Assembly (NCBI GenBank): GCA_023389455.1
Contig: JAEWEJ010000269.1
Location: 1 to 15,053 of the forward strand
DNA from: Actinomycetes bacterium
GTDB taxonomy: Bacteria > Actinomycetota > Actinomycetes > Actinomycetales > Cellulomonadaceae
DNA length: 15,053 nt
Reading direction: 5' to 3'
The number at the start of each line of letters is the position of its first letter. Position 1 is the stretch's first letter. This document shows positions 1 through 5,942 of the stretch, piece by piece. Made by a program: the position numbers and the translations under genes. The notes under the pieces were generated by a model. The model was given only the letters and a program-made list of their open reading frames with translations. It was not told the DNA's origin and made no database searches.

Positions 1-34
1 GCCCCGGACCGTGCCGCCGGCGGCGGCGCGGTCC

Positions 35-62
35 GCGGGTCCCGCCGGCCGTGCGGACCCGC
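35..62 (-). terminator. Candidate terminator hairpin after the phosphatase/ATL pair
   Basis: GCGGGTCC at 35-42 pairs perfectly with GGACCCGC at 55-62, giving an 8-bp stem with a 12-nt loop. It lies about 36 nt downstream of the stop of the minus-strand gene ending at 98. There is no U-tract, which is usual in high-GC actinobacteria, but the loop is long and GC-rich DNA gives such stems by chance. The remaining bases 1-97 show no gene I can support. Confidence 0.3.
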
Positions 63-97
63 ACGCCGACCACCCCCGCACGACCGCGCGGCGCGTC

Positions 98-520
98 TCA
101 GTCGTCGGGGAACCACACGGCCTGACGCACACGCACGCGGCGTCCGTCGGGTGTCAGGGGCGTGCCCTCGGCGCGCAGGTGCGCCAGCGCGCGCTCCCGG
201 TGGTGCGCGGGCGGGTCACCGGCTGCCGTCACGACGCGCCACCACGGCACGTCACCCCCCACCGCCATCGCGCGCCCGACCTGCCGCGGGCCGCCGCGCG
301 CGGGCCCTCCGGCCGCCGTCCGGCGGTCCCCCAGCACCTCCGCGACCAGCCCGTACGTCATCACCCGGCCCGGGGGGATCACCGCGACCAGCGCGTGGAC
401 CTCCTCGACGTAGTCGTCCGGGTCGGGCCGACCGGCCGCACCCGCGGCGCCCCGACCCGCACCCGCGGCGCCCCCGCCCGCACCGGCGTGCGACCCGTCG
501 AGCGCCTCGGGCCGAGCCAC
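98..520 (-). CDS. Alkyltransferase-like (ATL) protein, MGMT-family DNA-binding domain
   Basis: The 140-residue product has the C-terminal DNA-binding domain of O6-alkylguanine DNA alkyltransferases: IPPGRVMTYGLVAEVLG at about 48-64, RQVGRAMA at 79-86 and VPWWRVV at 91-97. In true alkyltransferases the last motif is PCHRV, with the acceptor cysteine. Here Trp replaces Cys, which is the hallmark of ATL proteins. Members of that family bind O6-alkylguanine without repairing it and pass it to nucleotide excision repair. The first 31 residues are a Gly/Ala-rich tail not belonging to the domain. The GTG start is 1 nt after the upstream phosphatase stop, with GGAG 5 nt before it inside that gene, so the two are probably co-translated. 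A shorter start after the low-complexity tail cannot be excluded. Function in the cytoplasm is inferred from the family. Confidence 0.85.
   Translation of the reverse strand: MARPEALDGSHAGAGGGAAGAGRGAAGAAGRPDPDDYVEEVHALVAVIPPGRVMTYGLVAEVLGDRRTAAGGPARGGPRQVGRAMAVGGDVPWWRVVTAAGDPPAHHRERALAHLRAEGTPLTPDGRRVRVRQAVWFPDD
436..474. repeat. Short in-frame direct repeat (18 bp, period 21)
   Basis: The 18-mer CCGCACCCGCGGCGCCCC occurs at 436-453 and again at 457-474, a period of 21 nt, so it keeps frame in the minus-strand ATL gene. It encodes the Gly/Ala/Arg-rich N-terminal tail. It looks like replication slippage in low-complexity DNA and is a likely site of length variation between strains. Confidence 0.75.
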
Positions 521-521
521 G

Positions 522-1589
522 TCAGCTCCGCCGCACGACCACGACCGCGCGGTCGTCGTCCTCGGCGGCGCGCACGCCGGCCAGCACCTCGTGCGCGCTG
601 CCCGGCCGCGCGGCGACGACCGCCTCGACCACGCCGAGCAGCCGGTCGATCCCCTGGTCGACGTCGCGGCCCGGGGCCTCGATGAGCCCGTCGGTGTAGA
701 GCACGACGACGTCGCCGGGCGCGAGCGCGCCGGTCACCGTCCCGGGCCGCATGTCCTCCAGGACGCCGAGCGCGACGCCGCCGCCCGTGTCGAGCACGTC
801 GATCCGACCGGAGCCGGCGTGCAGCACCGCGGGCGGGGGGTGGCCCGCGCTCGCGACGCGGTACCGGCCCGTGCTCAGGTCGAGCGCCAGGTGCACGGCC
901 GTGGCGAACCCCTCGTCCCAGCCCTGGTCGAGCAGGTACCGGTTCGCCGCCGGCAGGAACTCGTCGGCGGGCAGCGCGCCGAGCAGCCCGCCCAGCGCAC
1001 CCTGCAGCTGCAGCGCGCGGACACCCGCGGCCTGCCCCTTGCCCGAGACGTCGACGAGCGCCACCTCGAAGGACCCGCCGCTGCGGTGCCCGACGACGAA
1101 GTCCCCGGAGAACGCGGCGCCGTGGGCGGAGCGCACCTCGGCGTCCGCCTGCCAGCGTCCGGGCAGTGCCGGCAGCCGTCCGCCGGCGCTCAGCCGGTCG
1201 CGCAGGTCGACGAGCATGAGCGCGCCGGGAGCCCCCTGCAGACCGAGCCGCTCGCGTTCGACGCCGAAGGTCACGACCGCGCCGCACCCGAGCACCAGCA
1301 CGACGACCTGCCCCGGGTCGACCGCGCCCGCCGCGGTCAGGCCCGTGGTGAGCAGCACCACGGACGCGACCAGCACGAGCAGCGCGCGCCACCGCAGCAC
1401 GTACGCGCCGACGAGCAGCAGCAGGAGCAGCCCCGACGGGGCGAACCACGCCGGCCGCCACAGGACGGCCGCGGTGTACAGGACGGCGGCCAGGCACAGC
1501 GCCGCGCCGACGAGCGTCTGCGGTCCCCCCGCCCACCCGGCCAGCACACGCCACAGCCAGCCGGTGGGGGCTGTGCGCGGCGGGGTCAC
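522..1589 (-). CDS. Membrane-anchored SpoIIE/PP2C-type serine phosphatase
   Basis: The 355-residue product begins with about four hydrophobic segments (roughly 24-45, 52-68, 69-90 and 93-110). A cytoplasmic PP2C-SIG (SpoIIE-like) domain follows from about 145 to the end. Visible metal-site and family motifs are FSGDF (160-164, Asp163), DVSGKG (180-185), SAGHPPP (247-253), YTDGL (298-302) and a terminal EDDDRAVVVV stretch (343-352) with the last metal-binding Asp. Such phosphatases dephosphorylate anti-anti-sigma (STAS) proteins in partner-switching control of sigma factors or act in stress signalling. No kinase, STAS or sigma gene is in the window, so the partner is unknown, and there is no PAS or GAF sensor, so the membrane part may be the sensor. 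The GTG start at 1589 has no Shine-Dalgarno sequence but has TAGGCT 6 nt upstream, suggesting leaderless translation. The downstream ATL gene probably shares the transcript. Confidence 0.88.
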   Translation of the reverse strand: MTPPRTAPTGWLWRVLAGWAGGPQTLVGAALCLAAVLYTAAVLWRPAWFAPSGLLLLLLVGAYVLRWRALLVLVASVVLLTTGLTAAGAVDPGQVVVLVLGCGAVVTFGVERERLGLQGAPGALMLVDLRDRLSAGGRLPALPGRWQADAEVRSAHGAAFSGDFVVGHRSGGSFEVALVDVSGKGQAAGVRALQLQGALGGLLGALPADEFLPAANRYLLDQGWDEGFATAVHLALDLSTGRYRVASAGHPPPAVLHAGSGRIDVLDTGGGVALGVLEDMRPGTVTGALAPGDVVVLYTDGLIEAPGRDVDQGIDRLLGVVEAVVAARPGSAHEVLAGVRAAEDDDRAVVVVRRS

Positions 1590-1595
1590 GGGTCG

Positions 1596-1601
1596 AGCCT
1601 A
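1596..1601 (-). promoter_or_regulatory. -10 element TAGGCT, probable leaderless start of the phosphatase mRNA
   Basis: Read on the minus strand, TAGGCT (a TANNNT -10 match) is followed by 6 nt and then the GTG start at 1589. Transcription would begin at or next to the start codon. No purine-rich ribosome binding site is visible. I see no convincing -35. The 109-nt gap 1590-1698 must also carry the divergent promoter of the acetyltransferase gene. Confidence 0.45.
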
Positions 1602-1698
1602 GGCGGGCGCGCGTACGGCGCCGAGCAGGTGCGGTCGTGCGTCGCGCCGGGCAGGAAACACCGTGCACCGCGTGGTCCGACCGCGCAGGATGACCCCC

Positions 1699-2946
1699 AT
1701 GAGCGCCCTTCCCCCCGGATACCGCACCGTCGCCGTACCGGCCGACCGGCTCGACGAGTTCCGCACCACCGACCAGCTCGGGTTCGCCGTGGTCCCCGAC
1801 CCGGAGGTCGAGGCGTCGCTGCCGTTCCCGATCCCGCAGGACCGGATGATGGCGGTCGAAGGGCCGGACGGCACGTTCGCCGCGGTGCACGGGTCCTACG
1901 AGTTCGCGATGCCCGTGCCGGGCGGGGCCGTGCCCTGCGCGGGCCTGACCTGGGTCGCGGTCCGGCCCGACCAGCGCCGGCGCGGGCTGCTGCGCGCGAT
2001 GATCGCCACCCACCTCGAGCGGTCGCTGGGACGCGGGGAGCCCGTGTCGGCGCTCTTCGCGGCGGAGGCCGCCATCTACGGCCGGTTCGGCTACGGCAGC
2101 GCGGCCGACGACGTCCGGCTGACGCTGCCGCGCGGGGCGGCCCTGCGTCCGGTGCCCGGGAGCCACGCGCTGACCGTCCACCTGGAGCGCGTCGACCCGG
2201 ACCGCCACGCGGACCTCGTCGAGGACCTGGGACGGCGTGCCGGCGCGGGGCGACCCGGCTGGATGCCGCGCGGCGCGGCCCCGCTGCGCGTGCGGGCCGT
2301 GGCCGACCCGCCGGCCTGGCGCCAGGGCTTCGAGCCCCTGCTCATCGCGACGGTCCGTGACGGGCAGGAGGTGCGCGGCCTGGCGCTCCTCGCCCGCAAG
2401 GAGGCCTGGGGCGAGGCCGGGCCCGACTACACCGTGAAGGTCCGGCTGGCCGCCGCGCTCGACGCCGCGGCGACCCACCGCCTGTGGACGTTCCTGCTCG
2501 ACCTCGACCTCACCACCCGGGTCGAGACGCCGATGCTCCCGGTCGACGACCCGCTGCTCCACCTGCTCGTGAACCCGCGCCCGGCGCAGCGGCGCACGTC
2601 CGACAACCTGTGGGTGCGACTGCTCGACCTGCCGGCCGCGCTGACCGCGCGGCGGTACGCGACCCCGCTGGACGTCGTGCTGGACGTGACGGACGAGCTG
2701 CTCCCCCGGAACGCCGGGCGCTGGCGCGTCGCCGTGGACGCCACGGGCGCCGCGGACGTCACGCGCACCACGGCCGACGCCGACGTGCGGCTCGACGTCC
2801 GGGAGCTCGGCGCCCTGTACCTCGGGGGCCGGTCGGCCACGGCGCTGGGATCCGCCGGGCTCCTCGCGGGCGACGCGCCCGCCCTGGACCGGGTGACCGC
2901 GGCCTTCGCGTCGTCGCGCGCGCCGGTGTGCCCCTGGATCTTCTGA
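1699..2946 (+). CDS. Eis-family GNAT N-acetyltransferase
   Basis: The 415-residue product matches the layout of Eis (about 400 residues): N-terminal GNAT domain, central GNAT-like domain and C-terminal SCP2-like domain. The acetyl-CoA loop is VRPDQRRRGLLRAMI, from about residue 90. IYGRFGYG places a tyrosine at 127, matching the catalytic Tyr126 of the M. tuberculosis protein. The chain ends in Phe, whose free carboxylate serves as the second catalytic group in Eis. Eis enzymes acetylate amines, including aminoglycosides and a host or bacterial protein lysine, so the true substrate here is open. I chose ATG 1699 because AGGA lies 8 nt before it and the protein then begins just before the conserved domain. 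ATG 1690 and GTG 1663 are in-frame alternatives. It stands alone, divergent from the phosphatase. Confidence 0.88.
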   Translation: MSALPPGYRTVAVPADRLDEFRTTDQLGFAVVPDPEVEASLPFPIPQDRMMAVEGPDGTFAAVHGSYEFAMPVPGGAVPCAGLTWVAVRPDQRRRGLLRAMIATHLERSLGRGEPVSALFAAEAAIYGRFGYGSAADDVRLTLPRGAALRPVPGSHALTVHLERVDPDRHADLVEDLGRRAGAGRPGWMPRGAAPLRVRAVADPPAWRQGFEPLLIATVRDGQEVRGLALLARKEAWGEAGPDYTVKVRLAAALDAAATHRLWTFLLDLDLTTRVETPMLPVDDPLLHLLVNPRPAQRRTSDNLWVRLLDLPAALTARRYATPLDVVLDVTDELLPRNAGRWRVAVDATGAADVTRTTADADVRLDVRELGALYLGGRSATALGSAGLLAGDAPALDRVTAAFASSRAPVCPWIF

Positions 2947-2965
2947 TCCGGGCGGGACGGGAGCC

Positions 2966-2982
2966 GGTCACGGATCGGTCAC
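2966..2982 (+). promoter_or_regulatory. Two GGTCAC half-sites with 11-nt phasing upstream of the transporter promoter
   Basis: GGTCAC occurs at 2966-2971 and 2977-2982, exactly 11 nt apart. This can also be written GTCAC-N6-GTCAC. One-helical-turn direct repeats with this core are the form recognised by actinobacterial OmpR/PhoB-type regulators (PhoP boxes; GlnR and MtrA sites are similar). The pair ends 16 nt before the proposed -35, a suitable place for activation. Which regulator binds is not visible. Confidence 0.4.
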
Positions 2983-2998
2983 AACCGACATCAGGCCC

Positions 2999-3026
2999 TT
3001 GTCGAACTTAGTTCAGCTACTAAAGT
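2999..3026 (+). promoter_or_regulatory. Proposed promoter of the ABC importer operon
   Basis: TTGTCG (2999-3004) and TAAAGT (3021-3026) are separated by 16 nt; each matches the sigma-A-type consensus at 4 of 6 positions. The segment is conspicuously AT-rich compared with all its surroundings, which supports a promoter role. Transcription would start near 3033, leaving a leader of about 75 nt before the ATG at 3108. Confidence 0.4.
3008..3023 (+). promoter_or_regulatory. TTAGT-N6-ACTAA operator overlapping the promoter
   Basis: TTAGTTCAGCTACTAA is a perfect inverted repeat of TTAGT and ACTAA around a 6-nt spacer. Flanking bases add a second, one-base-offset symmetry (AACTTAG against CTAAAGTT). 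Operators of ROK-family sugar repressors in actinobacteria are commonly of this TTAGT/ACTAA type. It lies between the proposed -35 and -10, so binding would block transcription. No repressor gene is in the window. Confidence 0.5.
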
Positions 3027-3047
3027 TACGACTGGTCGGCCTGCATC

Positions 3048-3059
3048 CCTCCGCGGAGG
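3048..3059. promoter_or_regulatory. 12-bp perfect palindrome in the operon leader
   Basis: CCTCCGCGGAGG is a perfect palindrome lying in the transcribed leader proposed for the importer operon. Its right half contains GGAGG, a strong ribosome-binding-like sequence placed 8 nt before an out-of-frame GTG at 3068. The palindrome would hide that site if it folded or dimerised. The role is unknown. Confidence 0.35.
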
Positions 3060-3067
3060 TGGTCGCC

Positions 3068-3089
3068 GTGTGCACGACGACGTCCACAC
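3068..3089 (+). promoter_or_regulatory. Leader hairpin just before the ribosome binding site
   Basis: GTGTGCACG (3068-3076) can pair with CGTCCACAC (3081-3089) around an ACGA tetraloop, with a single C-C mismatch. The hairpin ends 5 nt before the GAAGGG ribosome binding site (3095-3100) of the binding-protein gene. It could protect the mRNA 5' end or tune translation. It is not a recognisable riboswitch. Confidence 0.45.
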
Positions 3090-3107
3090 ACCCCGAAGGG
3101 ATCGACG

Positions 3108-4859
3108 ATGAACCTTCCCCGCAGGCGATGGCCGCTGGCCGTCGCCGCCACCACCGCCGCCCTGACCCTCGCCGCGTGCTCGGGCGACCCGATCGACGCC
3201 CCCGCGGAGTCCCCCGACGTCGAGGGGCTCGCCGAGGCCCAGTCGCTCGTCTCCGAGTACCCGCGCGAGGAGACGGTCTTCACCAGCGGCGCGCAGTGGG
3301 GCCCGCCGTCCAGCTGGAACCCCATCCCGCAGTCGGGTGAGGCCACCGGCGTGCGCGGCCTGCTCTACGAGCCGCTGTTCTCGTTCGACCCCGCGACCCT
3401 CGAGCTCGAGCCGTGGCTCGCCGAGGGCGGCGAGTGGACCGACGCCGACACGTACGTCCTCACCCTGCGCGACGGCCTGACCTGGCAGGACGGCGAGGCG
3501 CTCGACGCCGAGGACGTCGTGTTCACGGTCGAGCTGGGCAAGGTCCCGGACGTGCGCTGGAGCAACCTGTGGACGTGGCTGTCGAGCGCCACGGCGACCG
3601 ACGCGACGACGGTCACCTTCGAGTTCTCCGACCCCCGCTACCAGGAGTGGGACAACTTCCTCTACACGAACTCGGTGCTGCCGCAGCACATCGTGTCGAC
3701 GTGGGCCGAGTCGGACTACAACTCCAACGCCAACGAGGACCCGGTCGGCTCCGGGGCGTTCCGCTACTCCACCCACGGCCAGGACCGCATGGTGTGGGAG
3801 CGCAACGACGACTGGTGGGGCACCGAAGCGCTCGGCCTGGAGTTCCCGATGAAGTACGTCGTGGACATCGTCAACCCGTCCAACGAGGTGGCACTCGGGC
3901 TGCTGCTGCAGGGCGGGCTGGACCTGAGCAACAACTTCCTGCCCGGCGTGCAGACGCTCGCGGACAGCGACCAGCTCGGGACGTACTTCGACGAGGCGCC
4001 GTACATGCTCTCGGCCAACACGGCCGTGCTGGTGCCGAACGCCACGCGCGCCCCCATGGACGACGCCGAGTTCCGCCGCGCGATGGCCTTCGCGATCGAC
4101 GTCGACAAGATCGTCACCAACGCCTACGGCGGCATCGTGCAGAAGGCGCACCCCACGGGCCTGCTGCCCGCGTACTCCTCGCTGTACGACAAGGGCGTCG
4201 TCGACGAGCACGGGTTCGAGTACGACGCGGACGAGGCCGCCTCGATCCTGGCCGCCGCGGGGTACACGGACACCGACGGTGACGGGTTCGTCGAGACGCC
4301 CTCCGGCGAGAAGATCGAGCTCGACCTCATCGTCCCCGCCGGCTGGACGGACTGGATGGAGTCCGCCCGTGTCATCGCGGAGGACCTGCAGGCCGCCGGC
4401 ATCGACGTCACGGCCGACTTCCCCGACTCCGGCGCCGTGGACGACGCCCGCTCCAGCGGCGACTTCGACCTGCTCATCAACAACTGGGCCGGCCTGAGCA
4501 ACACGCCGTGGACGTACTACAACTACCTGTTCCACCAGCCGGTGCGTGACCTGCAGCTGGTCGGCAACTTCGGCCGCGTGCCCGACGCGGGCGCGTGGGC
4601 GCTCGTCGAGCAGCTCTCGCGCACGGCGAGCGACAGCCCCGACTACGCACGGATCATGGGTGAGCTGCAGGAGATCTCGCTCACGCAGATGCCGATGATC
4701 CCGCTCTGGTACAACGGCCTGTGGGCGCAGTACAACACGTCGACGTGGGAGAACTGGCCCACCGACGGCGGTGACTCGACCGCCTACCCCAGCACGTGGG
4801 GCGGCTTCTGGCAGATGGGTGGCCTGCGCACCCTGGCGGCGCTGCAGCCGGCCGGCTGA
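3108..4859 (+). CDS. Family 5 solute-binding lipoprotein of an ABC importer, oligosaccharide-type
   Basis: The 583-residue protein has a lipoprotein signal peptide: RRR at 5-7, a hydrophobic core and LAAC with the lipidated Cys24. A family 5 extracellular solute-binding domain (SBP_bac_5; DppA/OppA fold) fills the rest. Typical elements are GLLYEPLFSFD near the start of the domain, LRDGLTWQDGEALDAEDVVF, FRRAMAFAIDVDKI and LDLIVPAGWTDW. Dpp/Opp homologues often carry peptides, but many actinobacterial and Thermotoga members of this fold carry cello-, xylo- or other oligosaccharides. Aromatic-rich stretches such as IPLWYNGLWAQYN (531-543), NDDWWG and WENWPTDGG resemble those sugar binders. I therefore favour an oligosaccharide ligand, as inference. 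ATG 3108 has GAAGGG 7 nt upstream. It is the first gene of the operon, and the next gene starts 87 nt later beyond a strong hairpin. Confidence 0.9.
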   Translation: MNLPRRRWPLAVAATTAALTLAACSGDPIDAPAESPDVEGLAEAQSLVSEYPREETVFTSGAQWGPPSSWNPIPQSGEATGVRGLLYEPLFSFDPATLELEPWLAEGGEWTDADTYVLTLRDGLTWQDGEALDAEDVVFTVELGKVPDVRWSNLWTWLSSATATDATTVTFEFSDPRYQEWDNFLYTNSVLPQHIVSTWAESDYNSNANEDPVGSGAFRYSTHGQDRMVWERNDDWWGTEALGLEFPMKYVVDIVNPSNEVALGLLLQGGLDLSNNFLPGVQTLADSDQLGTYFDEAPYMLSANTAVLVPNATRAPMDDAEFRRAMAFAIDVDKIVTNAYGGIVQKAHPTGLLPAYSSLYDKGVVDEHGFEYDADEAASILAAAGYTDTDGDGFVETPSGEKIELDLIVPAGWTDWMESARVIAEDLQAAGIDVTADFPDSGAVDDARSSGDFDLLINNWAGLSNTPWTYYNYLFHQPVRDLQLVGNFGRVPDAGAWALVEQLSRTASDSPDYARIMGELQEISLTQMPMIPLWYNGLWAQYNTSTWENWPTDGGDSTAYPSTWGGFWQMGGLRTLAALQPAG

Positions 4860-4865
4860 CACGCA

Positions 4866-4911
4866 CGGTCCTGCCCCGGGCACGCGTCGTCGCGCGCCCG
4901 GGGCGGGACCG
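4866..4911 (+). other. Very stable intra-operon hairpin after the binding-protein gene
   Basis: CGGTCCTGCCCCGGGC (4866-4881) pairs with GCCCGGGGCGGGACCG (4896-4911) with one G-U pair. An A-C mismatch follows, then CGCG (4883-4886) pairs with CGCG (4891-4894), closing a TCGT loop. It starts 6 nt after the stop codon and ends 35 nt before the first permease start. In ABC importer operons such structures stabilise the upstream mRNA or partly terminate transcription, so the binding protein is made in excess. No U-tract follows. Confidence 0.75.
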
Positions 4912-4946
4912 ACGTCCCCGCCCGCTCCGAGCCCCCTGGGACCGCC

Positions 4947-5942
4947 GTGCGCACCTACCTCGCCCGCAAGGCCACCATCTACGTCCTCACGTTCTTCGTC
5001 GCGGTCACGCTCAACTGGTTGATCCCGCGCCTCATGCCCGGGGACCCGGTGCAGCGCATGATCTCGCGCGCCGGCGTGCAACACCCCGAGTCCATCGGCC
5101 CGATGGTCGAGTACTACGAGCGGCTGTTCGGCCTCGACATGCCGGTGTGGCAGCAGTACCTCAACTACTGGGGCGCCCTGCTGCGGGGCGACCTGGGCGT
5201 GAGCATCTGGCTCTTCCCGTCCCCCGTCGAGGACGTCATCCTCCGGGCGGTGCCCTACACGCTCGGCCTCATGCTCCCCGCGATCCTGCTCAGCTGGGTC
5301 GTCGGCAACTGGATGGGCGCGGCCGCGGCGCGGCGCAAGGCGCTCGACAACACCGTGCTGCCCGCGTCCTACCTGCTGACCGCGACGCCCTACATGTGGC
5401 TCGCGATCCTCCTGGTGTGGGGCCTCGGCGTCGTCGCCGGGTGGTTCCCCGTGGCCGGTGGCTACGACTTCGGCAGACGCCCGACGATGTCGACGGCGTT
5501 CGTGCTCGACGTCCTGCACCACTGGTTCCTGCCGTTCCTGTCCCTCTTCCTCGTCTCGCTGGGCGGGTGGGCCATCGGCATGCGCAACCTCATCATCTAC
5601 GAGCTGGAGTCGGACTACGCGAACTACCTCGCCGCCCTGGGTGCGCCGCAGCGCCTGATCCGGCGGTACGCCTTCCGCAACGGGCTCCTGCCGCAGATCA
5701 CCGGTCTGGCGCTGCAGCTCGGCACCGTCATCGGCGGGGCGCTGGTCACCGAGGTCGTCTTCGCCTACCCGGGCCTGGGGTACCTGATCCTGCAGGCGGT
5801 CCAGAACGCCGACTACTTCCTGCTGCAGGGCGCCCTGCTGTTCGTGGTCGTCGGGGTGCTCGTGGCCAACTTCGTCATCGACCTCGTGTACGTCGTCGTC
5901 GACCCGCGCACGCGGACCGGACTGCAGGGAGCCACCGCATGA
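4947..5942 (+). CDS. ABC importer permease, DppB/OppB-like
   Basis: This 331-residue inner-membrane subunit has the BPD_transp_1 fold of DppB/OppB. Hydrophobic helices lie at about 9-27, 103-123, 138-160, 192-212, 247-272 and 296-318. The N-terminal LMPGDPVQ (29-36) is the family's conserved loop after helix 1. The cytoplasmic coupling (EAA) loop is LAALGAPQRLIRRYAFRNG at about 228-246, which contacts the ATPases. The GTG start at 4947 is preferred because the protein then begins MRTYLARK, directly before helix 1, as in homologues. The ribosome binding site is weak (GGGA, 5 nt spacing), which fits lower expression than the binding protein. Its stop overlaps the next start (ATGA). Confidence 0.92.
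   Translation: MRTYLARKATIYVLTFFVAVTLNWLIPRLMPGDPVQRMISRAGVQHPESIGPMVEYYERLFGLDMPVWQQYLNYWGALLRGDLGVSIWLFPSPVEDVILRAVPYTLGLMLPAILLSWVVGNWMGAAAARRKALDNTVLPASYLLTATPYMWLAILLVWGLGVVAGWFPVAGGYDFGRRPTMSTAFVLDVLHHWFLPFLSLFLVSLGGWAIGMRNLIIYELESDYANYLAALGAPQRLIRRYAFRNGLLPQITGLALQLGTVIGGALVTEVVFAYPGLGYLILQAVQNADYFLLQGALLFVVVGVLVANFVIDLVYVVVDPRTRTGLQGATA

Noticed and set aside
2943..2978. Possible terminator after the Eis-type gene (CTGATCCG with CGGATCGG)
   Set aside because: The stem is only 8 bp with a G-U pair and a 20-nt loop, overlaps the stop codon, and its right arm coincides with the GGTCAC repeat region.
4796..5938. Upstream extension of the second permease frame through the first permease gene
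   Set aside because: The first permease is clearly coding in another frame; the ATG at 5939 has a good ribosome binding site and a 4-nt overlap with the previous stop.
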